From: Microvirga zambiensis WSM3693
GTDB taxonomy: Bacteria > Pseudomonadota > Alphaproteobacteria > Rhizobiales > Beijerinckiaceae
Length of the DNA: 35,619 nt
Direction: 5' to 3'
Assembly: GCF_016735695.1 (NCBI RefSeq)
Contig: NZ_JAERQD010000055.1
Coordinates: 1 to 35,619, forward strand
Each line of letters starts with the position of its first letter. The stretch's first letter is position 1. Under the pieces are notes generated by a model, which ran no database searches, was not told where the DNA came from, and worked only from the letters and a program-made list of their open reading frames with translations. The translations under genes were made by a program, and so were the position numbers. Of the stretch, positions 8,618 through 17,273 are shown piece by piece.

Positions 8618-8681
8618 GCCGCCTCACAATCGTAGAGACCTGTCGACAGACCCCTCATGATGTGTTTCCAAGGGGAGCGAA

Positions 8682-9461
8682 ATGAATGCTGCTGAAGTCC
8701 TTCCCCACGACGGCATCATGGGTGAACGCGTGCGGACCCACGATTGGGCTGCCACGCCACTCGGGCCGGCAGAGACTTGGCCGCAGTCGCTCCGTACTGC
8801 GTTGAGCATCATGCTGAGCTCCGCCTTCCCCACCTACTTGGCCTGGGGACCGGAACTGACGAGCTTCTACAACGATGCCTACATCCCTATGCTGGGCGAA
8901 AAACCGGATGCGCTCGGACGGTCCTTTCCGGAGGTCTGGCCCGAGGCCTGGGACATCGTCGGCCCCATCGCCGCGCGGGCCATGCGAGGGGAAGCCAGCT
9001 ACTTTGAGGATCTGCCGCTCACGCTCATGCGCAGAGGCTACCCCGAGCAGACCTGGTTCTCCTTTTCTTACAGTCCCGTCCGTGACGAAACCGGGGGAGT
9101 CGGCGGGGTGCTGTGCACGATCCACGAGACCACCGAGCGCGTCCAGGCTGAGGCAGCCCTGCGCGAAAGCGAAATCAAGCTTGCAGCCATTCTGGAGCAA
9201 TTGCCGGTTGGTGTGGGCCTCGTCGACCCGGAGGGAACGTCGTCCGGAGCAACCAGATCCTTCAGCAATACGCCCTTGATAAAATCCCCTCCAGAGATCC
9301 CACCCAAGGCGAGCGCTGGCGGGGCTACACCCCTGAGGGCCAGCGTCTCAGCCCCTCCGACTATCCGAGCGCGCGGGCGCTGCGGGGGGAAACGGTTGTT
9401 CCAGGTGTCGACTTCCTCGTCACACTCCCCGATGGGCGGGAGATCTGGACGACGCGGGTGA
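8682..9461 (+). pseudogene. 5' part of a frameshifted multi-PAS sensor/regulator gene
   Basis: The first ~185 residues form a PAS-like sensor whose start (THDWAATPLGPAETWPQSLRT) matches the N-terminus of the HWE kinase at 28721-30712. It continues through Y-N-D-A-Y, F-P-E-V-W and FSYSPVRDE. A second PAS begins at ESEIKLAAILEQLPVGVGLVDPEG. After codon 186 this frame becomes serine-, arginine- and proline-rich noise and stops at 9461. The -1 frame from about 9240 carries the continuation (RSNQILQQYALDKIPSRDP ... GREIWTTRVSAAPFRK) and joins the next open frame. A one-base loss near 9230-9242 explains this. GGGGAG precedes the ATG, so the start is good. Confidence 0.85.
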
Positions 9462-10966
9462 GCGCCGCGCCCTTCCGCAAGACCGCTCAGGAGGGTCTGG
9501 GTGCAGTCTTCGTGGTGCAGGTCGTCGAGCAGGAGAAGCGGACGGAGCAGGCGTTGCGCGAAAGCCAGGCGCGCCTCCAGGCTGCCATCGACCTCGTCGG
9601 TCTGTCGCCATACACCTGGAACCCTGTCACGGGAGCACTGGACTGGGATGCCCGGCTCAGGGCGATGTGGGGGCTGCCGCCTGATGCTAATGTCGACGAG
9701 GAGGTGTTTCTGTCCGGCATGCATCCCGAGGATCGCCCGCGCGTCGAGGCCGCTATCGCCCAGTGCAGTGATCCTGCCGGTCTTGGAATCTATGCCATCG
9801 AATACCGCGTCATCGGGATCGGGGATGGGGTCGAGCGCTGGGTTTCCACCCACGGCCGGACCACGTTCGAGCATGGCCGTCCCGTTGCGTTCATAGGAGC
9901 CGCCTTGGACATCACGGCACGCAAGCGGGCCGACGTGGCCCTGCGTGAGAGCGAAGAGCGCTTCCAGCAGTTTGCCGCGAACTCCAGCAACGTGCTGTGG
10001 ATCCTCGACCTTGCGACGATGCGGCTCGAATACCTGAGCCCCGCCTTTGAGGCCATCTGGGGCGAAACAATCAAAAGCACGCTCGGCGATCACGGTCGCT
10101 GGGGTCGCCTCCTCCATCCGGATGACCGGCAGCGGGTGTTCGATGCGCTTGACCTGGTCAGGCTGGGAGAGGCCATCACAGAAGAGTTCCGCATCGTCCG
10201 CTCTGATGGGGCGGTGCGTTGGCTCCGGGATACCATCTTCCCCATTCGCGACGCCCGGGGCCAGATCCGCTGCGCCGGCGGCATTGCCCAGGACATCACC
10301 CGCCATAACGGGCGCTTCATCTATGTGGTCGATGCCGATGAGCCCTCGCGTCAGGATTTGGCGCGAGGGCTGCGCAACGCCGGCTATGATGTGAGAGCCT
10401 TCCCGTCCGGCAAGGCCTTCCTGGAGGCGGCCCCAGCCCTGGTATTAGGCTGCGTGGTGCTCGATATTCGCCAGCCTGAGGCGGGCGGTCTGTCCATCCC
10501 GCGGGAGCTCAAGGCCCGGCGCATCGGCCTGCCGGTGATCGTTCTGGGCGACGCCAAAGGCGACGTGACCTATGGGGTGCAGGTGATGAAAGCTGGAGCC
10601 GTGGACTTCCTGCCGGTACCCTATACTCCGGATGAGTTGCTGACTGCCCTTGCGTCGGCAGCCGCTGACATTTCCCAGGTCGACGAGCAGGACCAGGAAG
10701 CCAACCGGGCTCGAGGGCGCATCGCCGAGATGCCGGCCCGCGAACGCGAGGTCTTGGCAGGCTTGTTGGCCGGCAAGACCAACAAGGAAATTGGACGGGA
10801 CATCGGCCTCAGCCCTCGGACGATAGAGACCCATCGGGCCCACGTTATGCAGCGGCTTGGCGTGCAGACCCTGTCGCAAGCCGTGCTGGTCGCAACCTCT
10901 GCGGGGTTCGAGCCGCCCAGCACAGGGCCGAAGGTGCCTCAGGGATCAGACACGCCCGAAACCTGA
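9458..10966 (+). CDS. 3' part of the same gene: PAS-PAS, degenerate receiver, LuxR HTH
   Basis: From the frameshift the protein runs through two PAS domains (~25-155 and ~160-285, each ending in a D-I-T-x-R/G linker), a FixJ-like receiver (~287-405) and a LuxR/FixJ HTH (~425-485, with LLAGKTNKEIGRDIGLSPRTIETHRAHVMQRLGV). There is no histidine kinase domain. The receiver keeps a candidate phospho-aspartate (VLDIRQPEAGG), but the acidic pair reads VDADE and the conserved lysine of the F-x-x-K-P-F motif is replaced (DFLPVPY), so phosphorylation is doubtful. If translated separately it would start at GTG 9458, whose GTGA overlaps the upstream stop. The frame is nevertheless coding from 9242, so a single broken gene is likelier. 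Confidence 0.8.
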   Translation: MSAAPFRKTAQEGLGAVFVVQVVEQEKRTEQALRESQARLQAAIDLVGLSPYTWNPVTGALDWDARLRAMWGLPPDANVDEEVFLSGMHPEDRPRVEAAIAQCSDPAGLGIYAIEYRVIGIGDGVERWVSTHGRTTFEHGRPVAFIGAALDITARKRADVALRESEERFQQFAANSSNVLWILDLATMRLEYLSPAFEAIWGETIKSTLGDHGRWGRLLHPDDRQRVFDALDLVRLGEAITEEFRIVRSDGAVRWLRDTIFPIRDARGQIRCAGGIAQDITRHNGRFIYVVDADEPSRQDLARGLRNAGYDVRAFPSGKAFLEAAPALVLGCVVLDIRQPEAGGLSIPRELKARRIGLPVIVLGDAKGDVTYGVQVMKAGAVDFLPVPYTPDELLTALASAAADISQVDEQDQEANRARGRIAEMPAREREVLAGLLAGKTNKEIGRDIGLSPRTIETHRAHVMQRLGVQTLSQAVLVATSAGFEPPSTGPKVPQGSDTPET

Positions 10967-10980
10967 CCGCCTGGCAGGAG

Positions 10981-11140
10981 TGTCCCGCTCAAGTTGCTCT
11001 TCTCGCTGTGTCGGCAGAATGGGAGAATTACGCTGCAGCAAAGCAAAGCGGAATGTCCCTCAGGGATCATCCGCAGCACTTCCCCTCAGCACAGTGGTTC
11101 ATGAGCCACGACCCCAGACGACCATCCCGCGACGCCATCG
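10981..11140 (+). repeat. Imperfect direct repeat, copy 1, upstream of formaldehyde dehydrogenase-like gene
   Basis: This stretch is clearly similar to 12790-12945. A core of 35 identical bases (11056-11090 versus 12867-12901) begins with the hairpin-capable TCCCT-C-AGGGA. The flanks are partly conserved and read as the same peptide pattern in both copies (KQSG-x-SLRDHPQHFPSAQ). It is the 5' region of the dehydrogenase at 11195. Confidence 0.8.
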
Positions 11141-11194
11141 CCAAGGTGCCGAGTCGCGCCTGCCGGGCATGCGGCTTCAGATTGGGAGAACACG

Positions 11195-12349
11195 ATGAGA
11201 GCAGTTGTCTATAACGGGCCGCGCGATGTTGCGGTACAGGACGTGCCCGACGCGCGGATCGAGAGGCCGACCGACGTTCTGGTACGGATCACCAGCACCA
11301 ACATCTGTGGCTCCGACCTGCACATGTATGAGGGCCGGACCGACTTCCCGCGCGGCGGCGTGTTCGGGCACGAGAACCTCGGTCAGGTGGCCGAAGTGGG
11401 CAACGCGGTCGATCGGGTGAAGGTTGGGGACTGGGTCGCCATCCCCTTCAACATCGGCTGCGGGTTCTGCAAGAACTGCGAGCGGGGCTTGAGCGCGTTC
11501 TGCCTGACCACGGCGGATCGAAGCGTCGTGCCGAACATGGCCGGCGCCGCGTACGGTTTCGCCGATATGGGACCGTATCGGGGCGGCCAAGCCGACCTTC
11601 TTCGCGTCCCTTATGGCGACTACAATTGCCTGAAGCTGCCACCGGACGCGGAGGAACGACAAAACGACTATGTGATGCTGGCTGACATCTTCCCAACCGG
11701 CTGGCACGTCACCGAGCTTGCAGGACTGCGTCCTGGCGAGTCGGTCGTCATCTACGGGGCCGGGCCGGTCGGCCTCATGGCTGCTCACGCCGCGATGATC
11801 AAGGGCGCCTGCATGGTCATGGTCGTCGACCGCCATCCCGACCGTCTGCGCCTCGCAGAGTCGATTGGGGCCTTGCCCATTGACGATTCCAAGGGCTCCC
11901 CAGTGGACCAAGTCCTTGCTTTAACGAATGGCATCGGCGCCGACCGCGGCTGCGAGTGCGTCGGCTACCAGGCCCACGACCCGGAGGGTCACGAGCACCC
12001 CAACATGATCATGAACGACTTGGTAAGGTCGGTGAAATTCACCGGCGGCATCGGCGTGGTCGGCGTCTATGTGCCCCAGGATCCGGCTCCCCAGGACCCG
12101 CTCTACAAGCAGGGAGAGATCGTTTTCGATTATGGTCTCTTCTGGTTCAAGGGGCAGACGATCGGCACAGGCCAGTGCAACGTGAAGGCGTATAACCGGC
12201 AGCTGCGAGACCTGATCTCGACTGGCCGCGCGAAGCCATCCTTCATCATCTCGCATGAGCTGCCACTGGGTAAAGCACCGAACGCCTACCAGCACTTCGA
12301 CGCGCGCGACGAGGGCTGGACCAAGGTGGTTCTCAAGCCCGCCGCGTGA
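11195..12349 (+). CDS. fdhA: Zinc alcohol dehydrogenase, glutathione-independent formaldehyde dehydrogenase type
   Basis: This 384-residue medium-chain dehydrogenase should oxidise formaldehyde or related aldehydes and alcohols with NAD. Catalytic-zinc ligands are visible: C38 in ICGSDLH and H59-E60 in FGHEN. Four cysteines for structural zinc are at 89, 92, 95 and 103 (CGFCKNCERGLSAFC). The Rossmann motif is YGAGPVGLMAA near 180. The GGVFGHENLG and ADRGCECVGYQA segments and the dehydrogenase length resemble Pseudomonas-type FdhA rather than ordinary alcohol dehydrogenases. GGGAG lies six bases before the ATG. It heads a rightward cluster, and its upstream repeat recurs before the second dehydrogenase. 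Substrate is inferred from family only. Confidence 0.88.
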   Translation: MRAVVYNGPRDVAVQDVPDARIERPTDVLVRITSTNICGSDLHMYEGRTDFPRGGVFGHENLGQVAEVGNAVDRVKVGDWVAIPFNIGCGFCKNCERGLSAFCLTTADRSVVPNMAGAAYGFADMGPYRGGQADLLRVPYGDYNCLKLPPDAEERQNDYVMLADIFPTGWHVTELAGLRPGESVVIYGAGPVGLMAAHAAMIKGACMVMVVDRHPDRLRLAESIGALPIDDSKGSPVDQVLALTNGIGADRGCECVGYQAHDPEGHEHPNMIMNDLVRSVKFTGGIGVVGVYVPQDPAPQDPLYKQGEIVFDYGLFWFKGQTIGTGQCNVKAYNRQLRDLISTGRAKPSFIISHELPLGKAPNAYQHFDARDEGWTKVVLKPAA

Positions 12350-12426
12350 CTGGCCCGGGCTGGGCGGGCAGTCACGCGCTCGGCCTGCGTCCCATCGCGC
12401 CCGACGAGCTCGAACGTGAGGATGCC

Positions 12427-12756
12427 ATGCCGATCTACGACTACGAGTGCCAAGGGTGCGGGCCCTTCACTGCAATGCAGTCTATGGCGCAATTCCAGGA
12501 CCCATGCGCATGCCCGAACTGCGGGGCTGAAGCGTCACGAGCATTTCTCAGCGCACCAGCCATCGCCCGCATCAACCCGGGTGGTCGCATCGCCCACGAA
12601 GCAACCCGGCAGAGCGCGACTTACCCGCGGCCCTCTTCGGCGGCGCATCCAGCCGGCTGTGGCTGTTGCGTGCGCCGATTGCCGCTGCCGGGCGCCCTGT
12701 CCGCTGGGGGACGGGTTTTCACTGCGTACGGGCCAATCCGGTCTAGCGGGCAGTGA
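12427..12756 (+). CDS. FmdB-type zinc ribbon protein
   Basis: The 109-residue protein begins MPIYDYECQGCGPF, the FmdB/CxxC zinc-ribbon start, with a second cysteine pair at CPNCG (C29, C32). The C-terminal half is low-complexity and ends with a GCGCC cluster (~83-87), probably another metal site. GAGG lies five bases before the ATG, and the gene starts 77 bp after the dehydrogenase. FmdB proteins occur next to formamidase/amidase and C1 genes, but their function is unclear; a regulatory or metal-delivery role is often assumed. Confidence 0.82.
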   Translation: MPIYDYECQGCGPFTAMQSMAQFQDPCACPNCGAEASRAFLSAPAIARINPGGRIAHEATRQSATYPRPSSAAHPAGCGCCVRRLPLPGALSAGGRVFTAYGPIRSSGQ

Positions 12757-12789
12757 GGGCTGCAGCGTAACCTGATCATCTGTCAGAAA

Positions 12790-12945
12790 TGTTCCGCTCA
12801 AAATGCTGTCCTCGCCAGAGGTGGGCAAAGCGGGAGAACCGCGCTGCATCAAAGCAGAGCGGGATATCCCTCAGGGATCATCCGCAGCACTTCCCCTCAG
12901 CGCAGACGTTCATGGCCACGAGCCCTGACGACCATCCCCGCAGAG
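12790..12945 (+). repeat. Imperfect direct repeat, copy 2, upstream of second zinc dehydrogenase
   Basis: Partner of the repeat at 10981-11140, with the same 35-bp identical core at 12867-12901 and the same TCCCT-C-AGGGA dyad. Several flanking differences fall at third positions of the shared reading frame (aat/aac, caa/cag, gga/ggg, gca/gcg), a sign of past coding selection. The frame here runs open into the downstream dehydrogenase, but the ribosome site lies at 13020. Confidence 0.78.
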
Positions 12946-13019
12946 ATCTGCCCCGTGCCGTAACGAGTTCCGGACGCAGGAGCCTCTGCATCTTTGTTGG
13001 ACAAGAGGAGAAGAAAGGC

Positions 13020-14195
13020 ATGCGAGCTCTCGTTTGGCACGGCAAGGAAGACATCCGCTGCGACACCGTCACAGACCCTGAGATCGAGCAGCCGCGCGAC
13101 GCCATCGTCAAGGTGACAAGCTGCGCCATCTGCGGCTCGGACCTGCATCTGTTCCACAATTTCATTCCTGCCATGCTGCCTGGCGACATCATGGGGCACG
13201 AGATGATGGGAGAGGTCGTCGAGGTCGGGCCCGAAGCGAGGGGTAAGCTCAAGAAGGGGGATCGCGTCGTTGTCCCGTTCACGATCATCTGCGGCGAGTG
13301 CGATCAGTGCAAGCGCGGCAACTTCTCCGTCTGTCAGCGGAGCAACCGCAAGAAGGATCTCGCTGACAAGGTCTTCGGTCACGCGACCGCAGGCCTGTTC
13401 GGCTACACGCATCTGACCGGCGGCTATCCTGGCGGGCAGGCCGAGTATCTGCGCGTTCCCTTTGCCGATGCGACGCACATCAAGGTGCCGGATGGGATCC
13501 CGGACGAGAAGGTTCTCTTCCTCGGTGACATCTTCCCGACCGGCTGGCAGGCGGCCGTCCAGTGCGACATCCAGCCAACGGACACGGTGGCGATCTGGGG
13601 CTGCGGTCCCGTCGGCCAGATGGCGATCCGCAGCGCCGTCCTCCTCGGCGCCAAGCAGGTGATCGCCATCGATCATTTGCCGGAACGCCTGGAAATGGCG
13701 GAGGCCGGCGGCGCCATCACCATCAACTTCGATGAAGAGAGCGTGATCGAGCGTCTGAACGAACTCACCGGTGGCGAGGGTCCGGAGAAGTGCATCGACG
13801 CCATCGGGATGGAAGCCCATGTCTCGCCGTCCATGCCGGATACGGTCTACGACCGTGCCAAGCAGATGCTGGGAGCCGAAAGCGACCGGCCGCACGTCCT
13901 TCGTGAGATGATCTACGTCTGCCGCCCGGCCGGGGTGATTTCGATCCCGGGTGTCTATGGCGGGTTGGTCGACAAGATCCCGATGGGCCAGCTGATGAAC
14001 AAGGGGCTGACGCTTCGCACCGGGCAAACGCACGTCAACCGTTGGACCGATGATCTTCTGCGCCGCATCGAGGAGGGGCAGATCGATCCATCGTTCGTCA
14101 TCACCCACACGGTCAGCCTCGATGAGGGTCCCGAGATGTACAAGGTGTTCCGCGACAAGCAGGACAGCTGCATCAAGGTCGTTTTGAAGCCCTGA
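13020..14195 (+). CDS. Zinc-dependent alcohol dehydrogenase family protein
   Basis: The 391-residue medium-chain dehydrogenase has catalytic-zinc ligands C38 (ICGSDLH) and H60-E61 (MGHEM), and structural cysteines at 91, 94, 97 and 105 (CGECDQCKRGNFSVC). The nucleotide motif is WGCGPVGQMA. AGGAG and GAAAGG precede the ATG at 13020; the frame is open 77 codons further upstream, but that part is the direct repeat. It is about the same length as the formaldehyde dehydrogenase upstream but belongs to a different subfamily. It lies 18 bp before the next gene, so they are probably co-transcribed. Substrate not determinable. Confidence 0.92.
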   Translation: MRALVWHGKEDIRCDTVTDPEIEQPRDAIVKVTSCAICGSDLHLFHNFIPAMLPGDIMGHEMMGEVVEVGPEARGKLKKGDRVVVPFTIICGECDQCKRGNFSVCQRSNRKKDLADKVFGHATAGLFGYTHLTGGYPGGQAEYLRVPFADATHIKVPDGIPDEKVLFLGDIFPTGWQAAVQCDIQPTDTVAIWGCGPVGQMAIRSAVLLGAKQVIAIDHLPERLEMAEAGGAITINFDEESVIERLNELTGGEGPEKCIDAIGMEAHVSPSMPDTVYDRAKQMLGAESDRPHVLREMIYVCRPAGVISIPGVYGGLVDKIPMGQLMNKGLTLRTGQTHVNRWTDDLLRRIEEGQIDPSFVITHTVSLDEGPEMYKVFRDKQDSCIKVVLKP

Positions 14196-14213
14196 AGAAC
14201 CGGGAGAGAAGCC

Positions 14214-14813
14214 ATGGCTTATTACATCTCGAACATCGCCCGGTCCAAGGGCGACCCGAAGGTCCTCCACTCCGGCCCCAGCTCGCTGGGGGCCGCTGAT
14301 CGCATGGCCAAAGCGCTGGGCTGGTTCAGCATCGGCCTGGGTATAGCGGAGCTGGTCGCGCCTGAGCGCTTCACCCGGGCTCTTGGAATGGAAGGTAAGG
14401 AAGGCCTTGTGCGGGCGTATGGCGTCCGCGAACTCGGGCACGGCATCGTCTCGCTCTCCCCCGACAAGCATCTCGGATTGTGGAGTCGCGTCGCCGGAGA
14501 CGGGCTCGACATCGCCACCCTGATGATGGCCATGCGGCACGACAATCCGAAGCGCGACAATGTCGGGATTGCTCTTGCGGCTGTGCTCGGGGTGACGCTG
14601 CTTGACATCATTGGCGCGCAGGGGGTCACGGCCCGCCACAGCCGCCCCCGTGGCCGGCCACGCTCCTACCGAGATCGGACAGGCTTCCCGCAAGGTGTCC
14701 AGGCAGCGCGAGGCGCCGCCAAGGACTTCCAGGTTCCTCCGGACATGCGGGCCGCTCCACCCCTCGCAGCGGTGTCCGATCGTGCCCCGCAAGAGAGGGC
14801 ACGTCCTCACTGA
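14214..14813 (+). CDS. Membrane protein of the type annotated 'cyclase dehydrase' in Methylobacteriaceae
   Basis: The 199-residue protein has hydrophobic segments around LGWFSIGLGIAELVAP (~35-50), a segment beginning LDIATLMMAM (~99) and VGIALAAVLGVTLLDIIGA (~122-140), then a basic tail (RSYRDRTGFPQGVQAARGAAKDFQVPPDMR). N-terminal 'LGWFSIGLGxAEL' and tail 'YxDRxGFPxxxxxxRGAA' segments recur in Hyphomicrobiales proteins of unknown function. The inherited name 'cyclase dehydrase' has no visible catalytic basis here. The ATG follows GGGAGAGAAGCC, and the gene is tightly linked to the dehydrogenase. Confidence 0.75.
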   Translation: MAYYISNIARSKGDPKVLHSGPSSLGAADRMAKALGWFSIGLGIAELVAPERFTRALGMEGKEGLVRAYGVRELGHGIVSLSPDKHLGLWSRVAGDGLDIATLMMAMRHDNPKRDNVGIALAAVLGVTLLDIIGAQGVTARHSRPRGRPRSYRDRTGFPQGVQAARGAAKDFQVPPDMRAAPPLAAVSDRAPQERARPH

Positions 14814-14905
14814 CCGAGCGCCGATATGGCTGCGCTCGAGCGGCGTTCACGCTGCGAGGGCCAGCCGTATCCCAAACGATCGATTGCCACGCGATGGAGG
14901 CGACC

Positions 14906-16066
14906 ATGCTCAGGCTGACACCAGTAACTCTCCTCTTCGGAACGCTTCTGGCCACCACATCCATGGCACAGCAGAGTGCAGCGCCATCTCAGGGGCCGGC
15001 GCAACTGCAGCAGGTCGCCAGCTTTGAACACCAGGTGACCGGAGTGAGCGTTTCGAAAGATGGGCGCATCTTCGTCAACTTCCCGCGATGGACGGAGGAT
15101 GCACCGATCTCGGTAGCCGAGGTGACGCGCGACGGCCAGATCAAACCCTACCCGGATGACGAGTGGAATTCCTGGCGCAATGCCAAGAAGAACCAGATGT
15201 CAGCCGGGGATCACTTCGTGTGCGTCCAGAGCGTCGTGGCCGATGCGCACGGCAATCTCTGGGTCGTCGATCCGGCCGCGCCAGCCACAGCACCTGTTGT
15301 GCAGGGTGGGCCCAAGCTCGTCAGAATCGACCTGAAGACGAACAAAGTTGCGCAGGTGATCCACTTCGACGAGACGGTCGCCCCTCAGGGCAGCTACCTG
15401 AACGATGTGCGGTTTTCGCCGGATGGGCGGCATGCCTACCTGACCGATGCTGGGGCCAAGGGCGCTCTCGTTGTTGTAGATCTGCAGAACGGCAAGGCTC
15501 GACGCGTCCTTGACGGCCACCCGAGCACGCAGCCGGAAAAGGATGTGGTGGTGAAGACCGATGGGCAGGAGTTGCGCCGGCCCGACGGGCGAGGGGTCGA
15601 ATTTGCCGCCGACAGCATCGCGCTCTCTCCTGATGGGCGCACGCTCTATTGGAAGGCCCTGACCGGCCGGACGCTCTATCGCATCCAAACGGATGCCTTG
15701 GAGAACTCACGTCTGTCCGAGAAGGACCTCGAAGCTCGTGTGGAGCGTGTCGCCGGAACCGAGCCGACGGACGGTCTTTGGATCGACGGGCGCGGGCGGC
15801 TTTATCTGAGCGCGATCGAGCAGGATGCCGTGAAGGTCCGCGATGGGGATCGCATCACCACCCTTGTCCAGGACAAGCGGCTGCGCTGGCCCGATACATT
15901 CTCTGAGGGACCCGACGGAACGATCTACGTCACCAGCTCCCGCATCCAGGACATGAGCTGGTTCAAACCCGAGACCGGCCCGCGCCTTGAGACGCAGCTG
16001 TGGCGCATCGAGTCCGGACAGAACGGGGAGGCCACCGGCTCGACCGGGCAGCCCCAACGACCTTGA
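14906..16066 (+). CDS. Secreted major royal jelly/yellow-family protein
   Basis: The 386-residue protein has an N-terminal signal (LRLTPVTLLFGTLLATTSMAQQ) and a beta-propeller-like body with the MRJP/yellow motifs GVSVSKDGRIFVNFPRW, GSYLNDVRFSPDG, AYLTDAG, DSIALSPDG and LYWKALTGRTLYRI. Bacterial members are often called L-dopachrome tautomerase-related, but their reaction is unknown. It is probably periplasmic. I chose the ATG at 14906 because ATGGAGG six bases upstream is a ribosome site; the ATG inside that site (14894) is the alternative. It lies 92 bp after the membrane protein gene. Confidence 0.88.
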   Translation: MLRLTPVTLLFGTLLATTSMAQQSAAPSQGPAQLQQVASFEHQVTGVSVSKDGRIFVNFPRWTEDAPISVAEVTRDGQIKPYPDDEWNSWRNAKKNQMSAGDHFVCVQSVVADAHGNLWVVDPAAPATAPVVQGGPKLVRIDLKTNKVAQVIHFDETVAPQGSYLNDVRFSPDGRHAYLTDAGAKGALVVVDLQNGKARRVLDGHPSTQPEKDVVVKTDGQELRRPDGRGVEFAADSIALSPDGRTLYWKALTGRTLYRIQTDALENSRLSEKDLEARVERVAGTEPTDGLWIDGRGRLYLSAIEQDAVKVRDGDRITTLVQDKRLRWPDTFSEGPDGTIYVTSSRIQDMSWFKPETGPRLETQLWRIESGQNGEATGSTGQPQRP

Positions 16067-16095
16067 TGAGGTAGCGGGGATGACAGGAGGCAGCC

Positions 16096-17247
16096 ATGAT
16101 GGGGCGACTGGAGCAGGGCCTTGGGATACTGCTGATCCTGATCATCTTGCTCGATATCTTTCTGACCGTGCTCTACGCCCGGATCGGCACCAGCATCATC
16201 GGCTCCAGGGTCGGGCGACTGGTCTGGGCCTCCTTCGTCACAGGCTCAAAGGTTTTCGGCTCCAGACAAGAAGCCGCTCTGTCCTTTTGCGGTCCGGTCA
16301 TCCTCGTGCTGCTGGTTGTGGTCTGGGCTCTCGGGCTGACGCTTGGGGCGGCGTTGATCATGCACCCGGAACTCGGCACGTCCATCCGCGCCACGAACGG
16401 CGAGACGCCCACTGACTTCGTCACCGCGATGTATGCCGGTGGTACCAGCATGGCCATCGTCGGTGCGAGCGACTTCACCCCACACACGAGCCCGACGCGG
16501 CTGCTCTTCCTGTTCAACTCGCTGATCGGCGTGTCGGTGATGTCGCTGACGCTGACCTATCTGATGCAGGTCTATACGGCGCTCCAGCGGCGTAACGTGC
16601 TGGCCATGAACATCCATTTCCTCTCAGGATGCACAGGCGATGCCGCCGAATTGCTGGCACGTCTCGGACCTCAGGGGCAGTTCAGTGGAGGCTACACGAA
16701 CCTGTCGGAACTCGCCGTTGAGATGACCCACGCCAAGGAGGCACATCACTTCTACCCGGTGCTGTTCTATTTCCGCTTCAGTGACCCATACCACTCGGTG
16801 TCCCGTTCCACGCTGGTCGCCTTGGACACGGTGAGCCTGATCAAGAGCGCCCTGGATGATCAGAAGGACCGCTGGCTGAAGGAAGCAGGAGCCGTCGCGC
16901 AACTATGGGAAGCGTCGATGATGCTGGTCACCACCTTGGAAGACAATTTCCTTGCGCATGGGGCACCGGACCGGGAGGCTCAACCGGACCGACAGACCCG
17001 AGACCGCTGGCGAGCACGCTACCGTGCTGCCCTGCTTGGGCTTCAGCAGGCAGGGATCCAGATCACGGCTGACGGGCAGGCCGGTGCCGAGGCCTACATC
17101 TCCTGCCGGATGCAATGGGATCATCACATCACGAACCTGGCCCCCTCCATGGCTTACAGCATGGAGGAGATCGATGTCGCAATGAGCGGTTTGGAATTGA
17201 AGGATCGCCCGAACGATCCCGGGTTCCGCCTCCACGTGGCCGAATAG
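16096..17247 (+). CDS. Two-pore-helix ion channel-like membrane protein
   Basis: The 383-residue protein has a membrane span at ~8-28 and another at ~62-88. A pore-loop-like stretch follows (TDFVTAMYAGGTSMAIVGASDFTP, ~106-128), then an inner helix (LLFLFNSLIGVSVMSLTLTYLMQVY, ~135-160). About 220 soluble residues complete it. The arrangement is that of ion-channel-2 potassium channels, but the filter usually reads T-V-G-Y-G-D and here reads A-I-V-G-A-S-D-F. Ion selectivity is therefore uncertain, and it may not be a potassium channel. Only 29 bp separate it from the MRJP gene. Start MMGRLEQG follows GGAGGCAGCC. Confidence 0.78.
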   Translation: MMGRLEQGLGILLILIILLDIFLTVLYARIGTSIIGSRVGRLVWASFVTGSKVFGSRQEAALSFCGPVILVLLVVVWALGLTLGAALIMHPELGTSIRATNGETPTDFVTAMYAGGTSMAIVGASDFTPHTSPTRLLFLFNSLIGVSVMSLTLTYLMQVYTALQRRNVLAMNIHFLSGCTGDAAELLARLGPQGQFSGGYTNLSELAVEMTHAKEAHHFYPVLFYFRFSDPYHSVSRSTLVALDTVSLIKSALDDQKDRWLKEAGAVAQLWEASMMLVTTLEDNFLAHGAPDREAQPDRQTRDRWRARYRAALLGLQQAGIQITADGQAGAEAYISCRMQWDHHITNLAPSMAYSMEEIDVAMSGLELKDRPNDPGFRLHVAE

Positions 17248-17273
17248 CGGGAGCTGATCCGATGGAGGCGAGA

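Noticed and set aside
11008..11214. 68-codon plus-strand frame with CRACGF before the formaldehyde dehydrogenase
   Set aside because: The frame includes the repeat peptide but has no clear ribosome site and overlaps the dehydrogenase start by 20 bp. I kept the repeat as the feature and did not call a gene.
12789..13019. In-frame N-terminal extension of the second dehydrogenase
   Set aside because: It is the direct repeat plus linker. The ribosome site and the start of homology are at 13020.
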